Positions 37,815 to 49,668 of a DNA stretch of 64,000 nucleotides are shown piece after piece. Every line of letters starts with the position of its first letter. Positions within the stretch are counted from its first letter, which is position 1. Source of the DNA: Paramecium sonneborni (Eukaryota; Ciliophora; Oligohymenophorea; Peniculida; Parameciidae); the NCBI GenBank assembly GCA_905182985.1, contig CAJJDN010000177.1:125413-189412 (forward strand), given 5' to 3'. The notes beneath the pieces are model-generated. The model searched no databases, was not told the origin of the DNA, and worked only from the letters and a program-made list of their open reading frames with translations. The position numbers and the translations under genes are program-made.

Positions 37815-37911
37815 TAATTATTATTCAGCAACATTCTTAGTCAAATTTATATATTATTAAAAAAATGAACTAAATTCAAAGTCTATAGATATTATTAATA
37901 TATATATTTAA

Positions 37912-38620
37912 TCAGTCTTACAAAAATTAATCAAAAGATGTCTTGTATTAATGATTTACATTTCTTTTTTTTAATACTATTTGTTCAAACTTTTTTTTCT
38001 CTTTCTTTGTATCTTCCTATAATTCTGATAATTCTGTAATAATATGATTTAGTTAATTATTCTTTACTTAATGTCTTAAAGATAATTGTCCAAATGATTA
38101 ACTTGATTTATGATACTTTTATCCTCTTTATTTTAATATTTCTATATCCTTATACTTTTCTAATTCACCTTAAATATCATAACTCTTTTATATTCTCCAA
38201 TCTCTTATTATTTTTTATCTTAATCTTTTTTCTCCTTCTATAGTTCCTAACTATAATTTAGTTACTAATTCACTTTCATTCGTATAAGTAGGTTATTTTA
38301 ATTTATCAGTGACATTTCTAAATCTTTCCTTATTTGAATTCTAATCCCATTCCCAATGTGCAAATCTTTTAAGAACTCCTTTAGCTGTTTACATACTAAT
38401 CATTTTAACATTAATAATACTTGGCTTATTTTAAATATTATCTACATTGCTTTTTTGACCAAAGTTCACTTGTTAACATTGAACCCTATTTCTAATGTTA
38501 ATATATTCCACTCACTATTGGTCTTAATTAATCGTCTTATTCCACTTCCGCCTTTTAAAATGAAAATTTCGCAAATGTTAATGGTCTCGTTGTAAGTGTT
38601 GATGTTAATTATTCAAACAT
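37912..38620 (-). CDS. Unknown protein, 227 aa
   Basis: One 25-nt intron ending CAG (38385-38409) gives 228 codons. The N-terminal part is MFEQLTSTLTTRPLTFAKF...; the middle has KGVLKRFAHWEWDQNSNKE; the C-terminal half is Gln/Lys/Glu-rich coiled coil (SELQEDTKKEKKKFEQIV). A competing frame in the first exon exists, but it needs more splices and has no start. No family recognised. It may be cytoskeletal on composition only. Confidence 0.65.
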
Positions 38621-39435
38621 CTTTTAATGATTCCTTAAAAACCTTTATTAAATCCTAAATTATTCATTGCTTGCCTCATCTAAAAGTATTTCATTCTATC
38701 CCAAAATATCCTTTATTCTTAACTTTTAAAAGTTTCAATTAATCAATACCTTATTCCTTTTTTACATATCGTATATATTATATTATTAAAATTATTATAA
38801 ACTTTTTAAAATTATCAATCTAAGATACTATTTTAAGTATTATTATTCCTAAATTATCAAAATCTTACATTTGTACTTTATATACCTAATCTTATTATCC
38901 TTATAAATACATCCTTACTTTTCAAAAATACTAAATTCTTACTAACAAATCTTATATGACAGTTATTTATTAAACATATTTAAATGCAAAATTTATTCAT
39001 TCAAACAATTCTAATGAATCTATATATATAATTTATTGTTTTATTTCCTTTTTCATTATAAATTTAATATATGTTTTTATAATTAGATTCTGATAGTTAA
39101 AAACAAAAACTCTATTTTTTTTAAATTCAAAAGTTAAAGTACTAAAAATTGAATAGAAAATCAACAGAGTATCATAATAGATATAGTTAAATGAGTATAA
39201 CTATCATACTATTGAATTATTTTGAATAAATGATATATGATTTTATTTAATATATCATATAATTTATTCTTTAAAAAATATAATATAATTCAGCAGATCC
39301 CTGGAAAATATTGAAAAAAGATCGAATCAAGAGAACTTTGATTACTCTAATATAATAAATTAATTAATTTTTTAGAATGCTAATAATAAACATGATAATA
39401 AATATTTTAAAAAAATATTAATTTTGAATTTTTAT
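38621..39435. other. Intergenic spacer
   Basis: About 815 bp, AT-rich, with TATATA runs near 39020. Possible short promoter region for the downstream minus-strand gene. No gene, RNA or repeat recognised. Confidence 0.5.
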
Positions 39436-40058
39436 TCATTAGGTTTCTACTTTAGGAGATTTATCATCCCGTTCAAACACACCAAATTATTACTTTTAAG
39501 ATCCATTAAATGCATTATAAAATACTAATAATGATACAGCCAAGCTCACATTTAAGGTTCTTTTAAGGTAATAATTATAAGTATTTTCTAATCTTGCTTA
39601 TAATGGAATAGTAGATGTTCTAAGAGAATTTAATATGGTTATAGCATCCTAATCCATAACATAACCTAAGACAATTCCTTAACATTAGTTGTTCTCTTTG
39701 GTTAAATGTAATACAAGCTTGTTTGCTTCTAAATCATAAACTAATAAACCTAAAATATAATATTTTTCTATTAACCTGTGTCTGGATAATAAGTAGTAAC
39801 TCCAGTTAAGGTCTTTAATGCTTCGAAGGATCCTTCAAATATCATTTTTGTTTAATCTCTTAATATTGAGTATTCTTGATTTTAAAGAAGCTTCCTGAGT
39901 AGAATATTTGTCTATGCATTATTAGATTTATTAAGATTAATTGAAATATGACCCATTCTCTACCCATTCTCTCTTATAGTCATTCTATAATTTAAGCCAG
40001 ACACTATTGAATTGTAATTAAGACTCTAAGCTTTGAGTATTTGTAAAGTTTTTTTCAT
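39436..40058 (-). CDS. Unknown protein, 198 aa
   Basis: One 26-nt intron (GTTAATA...TAG) gives exactly 199 codons. The N-terminus MKKTLQILKAQSLNYNSIVSG is followed by mixed polar sequence; the C-terminal third has a hydrophobic stretch LAVSLLVFYNAF, too short and late to be a clear membrane anchor. No conserved motif recognised. Both flanks are non-coding spacers of 500-800 bp, unusual isolation for this window. Confidence 0.65.
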
Positions 40059-40633
40059 GTTCTATTATATAATAAAAGAAAATTTTGAATATATAAATTA
40101 ATCTCATATATTATTCATTCATCTTATTATTATTGCTTCATTTTACTCAGTAATAAATATAAAAATTATATATTATAAAAACAATCAATATAATTTAATA
40201 AAATTTTCAATTAAATAATAATAAATTAATTGAATTCACCAACATAATTACTTGAAAGAAAATCGATTAGAAAAGCAAATCCTTTTAATTCAATTTCTTA
40301 ACATTTATTGTGTACTTAAATATTTTATCTCCTGTATAATAATCAGATATAAATCAATCATCATTCAGGTGTTTTTATATTTTTCAACCAAAAATTGACC
40401 ATATAATGAATATTTTCATTAAGAATTATTCTATAAGATCAATTTTAAAATTTAAATAAAAAGTAATAAAATTAGATTTAAGAGTTTGAAATGTTAAAAT
40501 TAAATTCATGTTTAATTTTACTAAGAATTTAGTATAGTTATACTAAAAACAGATTCTTGTTTGAAGTTAGAAAAGTGATCTTAATGTAATATAAAATAAT
40601 AAAAAAAATATAAATTATAATTAAAATTTTATA
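40059..40633. other. Intergenic spacer between divergent genes
   Basis: About 575 bp separating a minus-strand and a plus-strand start, so both promoters should lie here. Very AT-rich; no motif that I can defend. Confidence 0.5.
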
Positions 40634-42676
40634 ATGAATGAAATAGAAGAGTAGGAAAAATAGTTATATTATCTTTAAAGATAGAAGATATCATAATAGG
40701 ATAAACAATTGCTTATGAAGGATTAATTAATTTAAGAGTTACAAAGCAAATATAAAAATCTATATGATGATTATTAACATAATTTAAGGGTAATAAAGGA
40801 TAGGGATGATGAATTAGATGAAATTACGGAGAAGCTTTTAACTTTAAAACAATAGAATGATAAGTAATTGAATGAATACATTGAATTGGAGGCAGAATAA
40901 CATAGAAAGTAAGAGGAGTGGAAATTATAACGGGATAATTTGAAATCTAAGAATGATGATTAGAGAAAAGAAATTAAATATTTAAAGCGTATTCATGAAG
41001 AAGAGATTAATTAGTTCTAGAGTAAATACAGATAAACTCTTAATCAATTAGAATAATTGAAAAATGAAAAATTATATTTTAAAAATCAATAAGATCAATT
41101 AGATGATTAGAAAGAGTAGATTACTTAATTACTTTAGAAATTAAATGATTAAAAGAGTTTAATATTGAAATTGGAATAGGCTTCAGAATAACATATACAA
41201 ATTAATAATGAAAATACACAATTACAATAGAAACTTAATTTATAAAAATAATAATTTAATGAGTAAATTATTGAATTCTAAAATGATAATTAATTATTGA
41301 AATTGAAAATTTAACAATAATCATAAATTATTGATTAAATAAAAAGAGATCATGATGATTAATAGGGTTAAGATTCGATCAATTAAAATAAATTATAATA
41401 AAAGATTATTTAATTGTAATAAGAAAAGCAGGAGTTAGAATATAAATTATTAGAAATGAAATAAAAAAAAAAAACTAAATAAAAATTGTTGAAAGAACAA
41501 ATATAATAATAATTGAAATCAATTTAAAGTTAATCAGAAGATAAAATTAGAAAATTAGAATATTAGTTATAATAGTATTTAATTGAGAATGAGAAATTAT
41601 AAATATAAGAAGCAAATTCAAAAGAGAAATGTTAAGAAATAGAATCAAAACTAAATAGATTAATTTTTGATAATGAATAAAGGGTTTAATAATTGATAAA
41701 AAATAATGAATTGGATAAAAAACAGTAGAAAAATGATATGGATTTAAAAATATATCAAATAAATTAATTGAATGATGAAATATAAAATTTAAAATAGACA
41801 ATCAATGAATCAAATAAATTATTAGATAATATGGCAGCAAAAATATAGGAATTAAAAAATGAGAATAATATATTAATAGAAGAAGTAGTTAATTTAAGAA
41901 AAAATAATAATAATATAAATAATACAAATAAAAAACCATAATTATAATAATCGAATCCATCAAATAAGAAGCCAATTTAATAATAATAATAATAACAAAA
42001 AACAAAATTTTTAGATGAAGAGGAAGAAGTAGAGTCAGTTGAAAAACTTCTTTTTAGTGGTGATGAAGGTCCCGTATCTAGTTTACTTTAGAAAGGATCT
42101 TTATAATAGTAGATAAAATAATCAAAGTAATCTATATCAAAACATCATCGTAATTTAGAATAAGAAAATGCTTAATTAAAATTATTTGTAAAAGATATGC
42201 ATTAAACAATGGAAAATACTAAAGATTAATTGTTGTTAAAAGTTTAAGAATTGAATATTTAAAAATAAGAATGTTATTAAGCTAAAGAGAAAATATAATC
42301 TCTATAACAAGAAATATTGAAATATAAGGAATAAATTTTATATCTTTAAGCATAAATTAAAAATAATGAAGATTTAGAAAGTGTTACAAGTGAATTTAAA
42401 TAATAGATAGATAATTTAAGTAAAAAACTGTAGAATTCGAAGGAAGTTATTATTAAGTTAAAATAAGAAAGAGAAAAATTATTGGATATAACAAATGAAC
42501 TGAATTAAAAATTGAAGGATTCAGATAATCAAGAAGATTTAATACACATGTAAACTGAAATAAAATACTTATAAAATTAAATTAAGTAGTTGTAATTATA
42601 AAATGAAATTCCAATAAATTAAAAATCACAATTACCAAATCTTAGTGAGATTCAGAATTAATTGTTTGTGAAATGA
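40634..42676 (+). CDS. Long coiled-coil protein, 680 aa
   Basis: Uninterrupted 681-codon frame in ciliate code with no intron. Nearly the whole protein is Gln/Glu/Lys/Leu heptad-type coiled coil (for example QLEQLKNEKLYFKNQQ and LKQTINESNKLLDNMAAKI). Around residues 435-475 is an Asn/Pro/Gln linker and an acidic segment (FLDEEEEVESVEKLLFSG). No enzyme motif. Comparable proteins in ciliates are structural parts of basal bodies, cilia or cortex; that role is inferred. Its last 25 bp overlap the 3' end of the convergent GAF gene. Confidence 0.8.
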
Positions 42677-44088
42677 TAAAAGTTTATTCCTAAAATTTAT
42701 ATAAATAAATCTAAAATTTCTTGATCGATTGATGAAATTTATTTATTATATAAAATGAATTCTATTCCTCCAATAATTTTATTTTAATATTTTATAGGTG
42801 TAGCTACAATTGGTAATTATGTATTGATATCTATATTTGGTTAGAAATTTTCATGATTATAACAATTTTGTATAAATAGAGTTTTATTATTTTGAATAGC
42901 TTCTAAAATGATACTATTTTATATTTCATTGTTTTATTGAAGTAAGACAATTTTGCAATCACTACTATTCATAATTTCGCATAGTCTTTATTAAGAAAAG
43001 TGTAATTTAGTATCTAAATCATCAATTGATTATAGTAAAAGTAAACTTTTGAGAGCATGCTAATATTTTTAAAGCTGAATTTCAATTTTATTATTTGGTA
43101 TCTAATTAGTTAATATATGTTAAGCTTATCGACAAATATATTAAATTAATATTTCATCTTCATTATTAAAATTAATTGATTTATCTTAGCAAACAATAAC
43201 ACCTAAACATTTATTATTATCTAGAATGGGAGCAGCTAATAATTGATTGAAATTTTCATTTTTAAATCTTTCATCAAATTTAGCATTTTTTAAGTTAATT
43301 ATTTATTTAGTTTAATATACATGTTGTATATAGGATTTGCTTGTTTCATCTATGTTAGCAATTATTTATACATTTTTACATTCAAGTATATTTTTACATT
43401 ATAAACTTAATTGATTAAGTGCTTCTAATTATAATTTGATGTTTTGTAGATTAAAAGAGTTATCAATAATAGATTTGAATTTGAGTATCATTTCAAACAT
43501 TTATTCATGTTCATTGATTAACTTTTTAATTTTGTCATACATAATTGAAACTTATTGAGGAGGATATGTTGTAATAATATCAATAAATGAATCTTCATCT
43601 TTAAGAATTTCTTTGACTAATTATATACTACTATCATCCTAATATAATTATTTAGCTTATTGATTATTGACTTCTAGAATTGAACATAATTTAAAACATT
43701 CATTGTTATTCATTTATAGTTTATTAGATACAACAATTTTACGAGGCGGTGGTTTCATAGCTTATAAAACACTTTTAATAGTTGATCTTCTAGCATTTCT
43801 AGCATTAGGTAACGCTTATGGTAAATCTGCATGAATCTATAATTTAGTTGAATTTGTTCTTAATGTTCTCTCTTGATAAAGCATAGAACATTAATTTTGT
43901 GTTAGTACTTAAAGATTCTTGTTCTAATGTTCCAATCTATCAATTTCTTTCTGTTACATTCTTAACAGGTTTTGAAGAATAGAAGGATCTTCTTTTATTG
44001 GTGATGTCTTGTTAGAACAAGTGCCTTTTACATAAAAACTAGTAAGAGAATTTCGTAATTTATTTATTGACGTTGTAGGTGATTACAT
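42652..44088 (-). CDS. Twin GAF-domain protein, 478 aa
   Basis: Single 479-codon frame without introns. N-terminal 130 residues are low-complexity, with a coiled coil (MQQKEIDRLEHQNKNLQVL) and a basic PPPRK patch. A first GAF-like domain spans about 205-330 (LLAAPILDNNKCLGVIVCQD), and a second about 370-475 (LPIVATPIKYQNKIIGGIEF). GAF domains bind cyclic nucleotides or other small ligands. No catalytic domain is attached, so it is probably a sensor or adaptor. A functional link to the PDE gene in this window is speculative. Convergent overlap of 25 bp with the coiled-coil gene. Confidence 0.78.
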
Positions 44089-44103
44089 TTATTTATAAAT
44101 CAA

Positions 44104-45492
44104 TCAATCATATACAGGAATGTAATCTAAATATAAATTGGGTTTGCATTCTACAATATTTGGATTTAATGATAATTCATCTACATTTAACATTTCCAAA
44201 TCTTCTACTAATCCTCTTTTATGGCTTCTTTTCACTCTCTTCTATGTTTCATATTATATTAATTTTAATTCGGGGGATGGAGACTTTGTATTTATTTTTT
44301 CATCTTTCTCTCTCGATTATTTTTATTCTCTTTTCTTTTCTTTTTGTTTCTCTCTCTATATACTGTTTGATTTTCTTGTTTCTCTCTATTCACTATTTTA
44401 TTTACTATTGATATTTTTTTGTATCTCTTTTATATCATTAAATTCTTTCAAATTATTTATTGTTTTTTTCTCCTTTTCTTTTTTCTCTTTTTATTATTTC
44501 TTTTAATTGTTTTCTTTTCTCTCAACATTCCTCTATTTCTTTTCTTAATCTCCTTTCTCTTTCTCTTTTTATTTGTTTTTATTATTATTATTACTAGAGT
44601 TTTATTCATTTTAATCTTTTTTTTCTTTTTAATTTGAAAATAAATTCTTGATTTTATTTTATATATCTTTTTCACTCTTATTATTACTATTACTATCACT
44701 ATTACTATCATCATTATTATTATTATTATTACTATTTATTCCAAAAGTAAATAACATTGTTTTTTATTTATCTTATTTCTTTTCGCCTTTTGGTAATGTA
44801 GCTTATGGTAAAGCTATTGCATTTGGATTATATTTATTATTTTATTATATAGATTCTCTATCTTTATTACTAATACTATCTCGCTCATTAGAAATAGATC
44901 TTAATGTTGAAAGATGATTATTAACAATCCTTTTTCTTTATTTGGGAAATCTCATTTTTGGTTCTTTTTATATTTTAGGTTCATTAGGTTCTTTAAATTC
45001 TTTAATATCAGTATTAAATTCTTTATAATCTAAATTATCTTTAAATTCTTTAATTTCTTTAGTTTTCTTATTATCTTTTGATGATTCTTTTTATTCCTTA
45101 GATTATTCTTTTTATTCTTTAGATTATTATTTTCTTTCTCTACTTTAAGTTTTTTTCTTTTATGATTTTCTTTCATTATCATTTTCATCCTCATCATCTT
45201 CTTCCTATCTTCTTTTTTTACCTTTTGGAAAATCATTAAATTATGGTTTATCTCCAAATACATCTTCAAAATTTTCATCATATCTAGCCAAAAAGTCTGC
45301 CTAACCCATTTTAGGTTAAGGCTTCTTTCTAGAATTGTAATTCTATAATTATTGTATATTTTATTTCTTAAATTATGGAATTTCTTGATGTTCTGGAATT
45401 TCATCTTAATCTTCTTCAGAACCAGAAACATCCTCAATTTAAAAAGAGCCTCTATTATGTGAACTTGCAAATATTTTGTTTAAGAAATTCAT
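44104..45492 (-). CDS. Charged low-complexity protein with apparent frameshifts
   Basis: Begins MNFLNKIFASSHNRGSF, then acidic (SGSEEDQDEIPEHQEIPQF), GQADFLARYDENFEDVFGD, a long Glu/Lys/Gln/Ser tract, an Asn/Ser/Asp tract about 44690-44740 and a conserved-looking end (GLVEDLEMLNVDELSLNP). To follow one protein the frame must shift twice: near 45340 and in an A7 run near 45155 (removing one A restores frame). No GT-AG intron fits either place, so sequence errors are likely. No family recognised. It might be a nuclear or chromatin-type disordered protein. Confidence 0.55.
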
Positions 45493-45537
45493 AAAATATT
45501 ATTATGATGTAGTGGTCTATAATATATTGATAAAATT

Positions 45538-46864
45538 ATGGAGGCTTTTTAATTAAAATTATAACGAATGAAAAATTACAAATAACAACTTTAATTCTTA
45601 TTGTAAAAATCTATTGCAAGTCCACAATTTAGATAATTATTTCTTGAATATGATCAATATTAAATGATAGTTTAAGTATTAATAGATGCTAAATCAGATA
45701 AGATTAGTCTAATTAAATAACAATTAAGATTATTTGGATTATTGGCTGAACGTGCATATGAAAACTTTAGTTCTTAATTACCAATCATATTCAATCATTT
45801 ATTAAAAAGAATTTAAGACTTTGAATCAATGAATTGTGTCTATACATAGGTTGCTGAAATTATTGGAAAAATAGTCAAGCATCGTTGTTATAATTAAGAT
45901 ATATATATTAAATAGCATTTTTAAACCATTAATGAATCATTTAAATCAAAACCCATACCATTCATTATGTTTAACTAAAGTTGTCTAATTTTTATCATTA
46001 CAAATCTTAGAATAAAATGCATTGTTTCTATTTAGAAAATTCATCTCATTGTTAACTTAATAAAATGGAAAAGTATAAATTTTAAAAGGAATAGCTGCTA
46101 TTATCCTAAGTGTAGAAGAATAATCTGAGTAAGAATATCATTTTAACATTATTTTAGTATCTTTGCTGATGAAATTATACCACATTTGTAATTGTTATTG
46201 TAAAATTAATTATGGTAAGTAAAGAAAATGGCTTTGAACATTCTGTATTCTCTTGTTGTCTTATAAAAAGATAAAATTTTAGAACATTATTTTTTTAAAG
46301 ATTTAATGTATGAATTAAAATCGAATAAAGTAATTATTAACTTCGAATTAATTGGATTAAATAAATAAAAGATTCAGCTAATTTAATATTAGATGTATTA
46401 TATTAAGATAACTATAATTATACTTCTGTTGAAAGATATAATAATTATGTATGTTAAAATAAATCATAATCTTAAACTTAAATACATATTTCAACAACTA
46501 ATAAATAATAATTATCTTGTACTACAATATCAAAATAGCCTTAAACTCCTTCTTAATAATAAAATAACAGATTATCTTAAACAAATGTACAAACTAATTA
46601 AATTAGCACACAGATGAAAAACTTTAGTTAATTATAGATGCAATCTTATTTTTAAGTGGGATATTAAGATTAAAAGGAATTTGTGATTCTATAGAAATTT
46701 AACAGATTGATTCAATTTTAAGTAGATTAAATGAAAGAGATAGTTATAAATAGCCTATTCTGAAATTTTCATAATGTGCAGATTCTGAAAGCTTCATTAG
46801 CAAAGAAGCTGCTGAAATTTTGAGAGAATTTAAAGAAAAGTAAATATCAGAATATTTAAGATGA
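45538..46864 (+). CDS. HEAT/ARM-repeat protein, possibly TORTIFOLIA/TOG-like
   Basis: About 408 aa after introns of 28 or 31, 29, 20 and probably 23 nt. The last of these would end in AAG and is unsure. Repeated two-helix units are visible: LIKQQLRLFGLLAERAYENF, VYTQVAEIIGKIVKHRC, KFISLLTQQNGKVQILKGIA, FADEIIPHLQLLLQNQLWQ, VKKMALNILYSLVVLQKDK. A Gln/Ser/Thr-rich linker (STTNKQQLSCTTISKQPQTP) separates them from a C-terminal helical part (EKLQLIIDAILFLSGILRLK). Such arrays often bind tubulin or microtubules, but the target here is not shown. Divergent from the previous gene with a 45-bp spacer. Confidence 0.65.
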
Positions 46865-46919
46865 TTTAGATGTAATTATGATATAAACATATATATACTA
46901 TATAAGGATTATAATTAAT

Positions 46920-49638
46920 ATGAATTTCGCAAATAATTTATTTAATACATATCTAAAAATATATCATGTAATTATCATATTATTCTGGTTTATTGAGTTG
47001 GTATTATACATGATTGAATATATTAGGGCGAAGAAGAACAATGGAAACAATCAACTTGTTATTGGTTAGAGATCAATCAGCCTATTTATCTTAAAGATGT
47101 ATTTACATGATCGATTAGTGTAAAAATCATAATACAAATTGAATTAGAACCAATCTATTCAATTTAAGGATTATATTGAGTAAATTTGTTAAATTTAAGA
47201 ATGTCATCAAAAAAACAATTTAGAAGAAGTAACTCTCCAGTTTTATTTTTTAGAAATTGTTCTCATAACTCACTTTGGTGGATTAAGATGAAATATTTGA
47301 TACTATATGTATTAGAGGAGATATGCACAATATCATTATTTTGATTAGAGACTGCTCAAATGGTAAAGCTTTTACAGAACAATTAAAGATAATTGAAGAT
47401 AATAAGTAATTGAAGGTTCAAGATGCTAGTTGGTTTGATTCTACACAACCCTAAACTTGTCTTAATTGGATTTTAAATGAATTTGAAAAATAAGTAACCT
47501 TGTTGTATTATAAACATATCAACTTCATTAATCATGAATGTATCTAATAATATTGGATTAACAATGGAAATAATATAAGAAAAAAGGTATAAGAAGACAT
47601 TTCAAGTGTTATTAAAATAGATTAAAACATTATTCTTAAATAATACTCTCATTTTATTAAAGATCATTCAATTAATATTTAACACATTCTTAATAAATTT
47701 AATGATAATTAAATTGAATCTATATTCTATTTGCCATTGCATAATGCTTTGACTCTTTAAAGTTTTTGTGAAAAAATAGTACTCAAAATAATTAGAGAAT
47801 CTTATAAGCAATCAATATTATAGGAATTAGAATTATTAACAAAGAATGATCAAAATCTATAGCTACAATAGATATCATAGTAAAGATTAAAGAAGAAGAA
47901 AAAATAAAATAAATAAAAAAAATTGATACATTAAGTAGTTTAGGAATAATTTCCTATTGTAGTTTAGAAAGAGTAAGAAAATTAAGATGCAACCACTGAT
48001 GATAATTTAGACACTGAAGATTGGATCATCGTAACAAAAAATAAAAAGTAAAAGTGTTCTAATAACACTAATGCAGCCATAAATTCGAATAAGGAATTAC
48101 ATTAGGTTTTAGAATAATAAAATCAATAATCTCAAATAATATAGGAAAATAAGATATCAATGGAGATTGAAGATACAAATAAAAATGATAATTAACAATA
48201 ATAAGAATAAGAGTAATATTAATAAGAATATTTGTAATAATAATAACAACAAGAATAATAATAAAAATAACAACAAAAATAATAATAATAATAAAAATAA
48301 TAATAATAATAACAATAATAATAAGAATAACAATAATAATAATAACAACAATAATAATAACAATAACAATAATAATAATAACAATAACAATAATAATAAT
48401 AACAATAACAATAATAATATTAACAATAATAATAATAACAATAATAATAACAATAATAATGTGAATAACAAAGTATCAATACTCCTGAAAAGAAGAAATT
48501 AATTAAAAAGAATTTAGTTTTACCAAAAAAGTAAGAACAAAATGAAGAGTCAATGGATGAAAATCTTATGAATCAAGCTTTTTAATAAATGATAAAAAAG
48601 TTAGATCTTGATATTAAGGAATTTATTGATTAAATAAGACGGGAAAATGATTAACAGTTTCCAATAAGATAGTTAATTTTCAATAGAATCCAATATATAA
48701 TTTAGTTTTTATTTAAGGATGCTGGAATATACTTATTTGGTTCATGTGCTACAAGATTGGCTTTACCAGATAGTGATATTGATATAGGTATCACTGGTTT
48801 GGAGACACATTTATTAAATTAAAAAATGGATATGATAATTGAATTCTTGTCTAAAATGAATTGGGTGAAACGTATAAAGTATTAAATATAATAAAACTAG
48901 ACCAATTTATCCAACATAAACAACATTACCTCTTATAAAATTATGGGTTGATCCGAGTATTCCATTTAGAAATGGGAATATGAATTTGCCTCATATAGAT
49001 TTATTGTGTTAATCTTAATTGATTTAAGTGGATATAAGTTTTTTTGGACATATTTAACATTTAGGATTGAGATCAACTGAACTCACTTGTTATTGGGTGT
49101 AAGAATATTAAGAATTAAAAGCAATACTACTTTTATTTAAAAGTTTATTAAAGAAAAGAGGATTAAATGATTAATCAAAAGGTGGAATATCATCATTTTG
49201 TTTAGTACTATTAGTTGTAGCCTTTTTGGAATACTATTATTAATAAAATTCTGGATTCCATTCTATTGGATTGACAACATATAAATTTTTAGAATTTTAT
49301 GGAACAAAATTCAATCCTCATTCTATGGGAATCTTTTATAAAGGTTTTGATTAGAAGTATATTAAATATAAATAAATAATAGTCCATTTTTTAATTTAGA
49401 AAAAGATGACTTTTAATTGACAATAGTGAGTCCAATTACTTATGAAATAATAAGTCAAAGTAGTTCATTTGTTTAAACAATACTTTAAGATACAAAGGGA
49501 GTGTTTAATGCTTGTGAGAATGAGACAAGATTTTTTTATGAGAAAGCAAAGTATAATAAGAAGAAGAGAGGAAAGAAAGAAGAACGAAATTTATTTTATA
49601 AAGAATTTGCAAAGCTAACACCACTATTTAGTACTTGA
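46920..49638 (+). CDS. Non-canonical poly(A) polymerase (Trf4/PAPD5-like nucleotidyltransferase) with polyQ tract
   Basis: About 856 aa. Introns inferred: 26, about 49 (uncertain, near 47095-47145), 25, 22 and 26 nt; total is a multiple of 3. The C-terminal half holds the polymerase-beta-type catalytic core: LFGSCATRLALPDSDIDIGI (GS motif and two catalytic Asp), then VDISFFGH with the third Asp, and the central/PAP-associated domain (KAILLLFKSLLKKRGLN, GGISSFCLVLLVVAFLEYY). Trf4-type enzymes add short A or U tails to RNAs for decay or processing. The first 400 residues are not recognised. They are followed by about 95 residues of almost pure Gln written in TAA/CAA. The 5' exons are the least certain part. 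Confidence 0.85.
48188..48468 (+). repeat. TAA/CAA triplet tract encoding polyglutamine
   Basis: About 280 bp of imperfect AAT/AAC-type triplets. In the gene's frame it is polyQ with scattered Glu and Lys; in other frames it reads as polyAsn or, antisense, polyLeu. The frame is fixed by the poly(A)-polymerase domain downstream and the acidic region upstream. Likely length-variable. Confidence 0.85.
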
Positions 49639-49668
49639 TTATATATATATATATAAATAATAAATTGT

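Noticed and set aside
38460..38510. A 20-nt AAG-ended intron in the 37912-38620 gene
   Set aside because: A different frame with its own ATG and a single 25-nt CAG-ended intron explains the whole gene, so this was not counted as an AAG acceptor.
44079..44917. Several Phe/Leu/Ile-rich plus-strand frames suggesting membrane proteins
   Set aside because: They are antisense to the Lys/Glu/Asn-rich gene at 44104-45492; AT-rich antisense of Lys/Glu codons gives Phe/Leu/Ile.
48157..48502. Long polyLeu (minus) and polyAsn (plus) frames
   Set aside because: They are the other readings of the TAA/CAA repeat. The polyQ frame is the one continuous with the poly(A)-polymerase domain.
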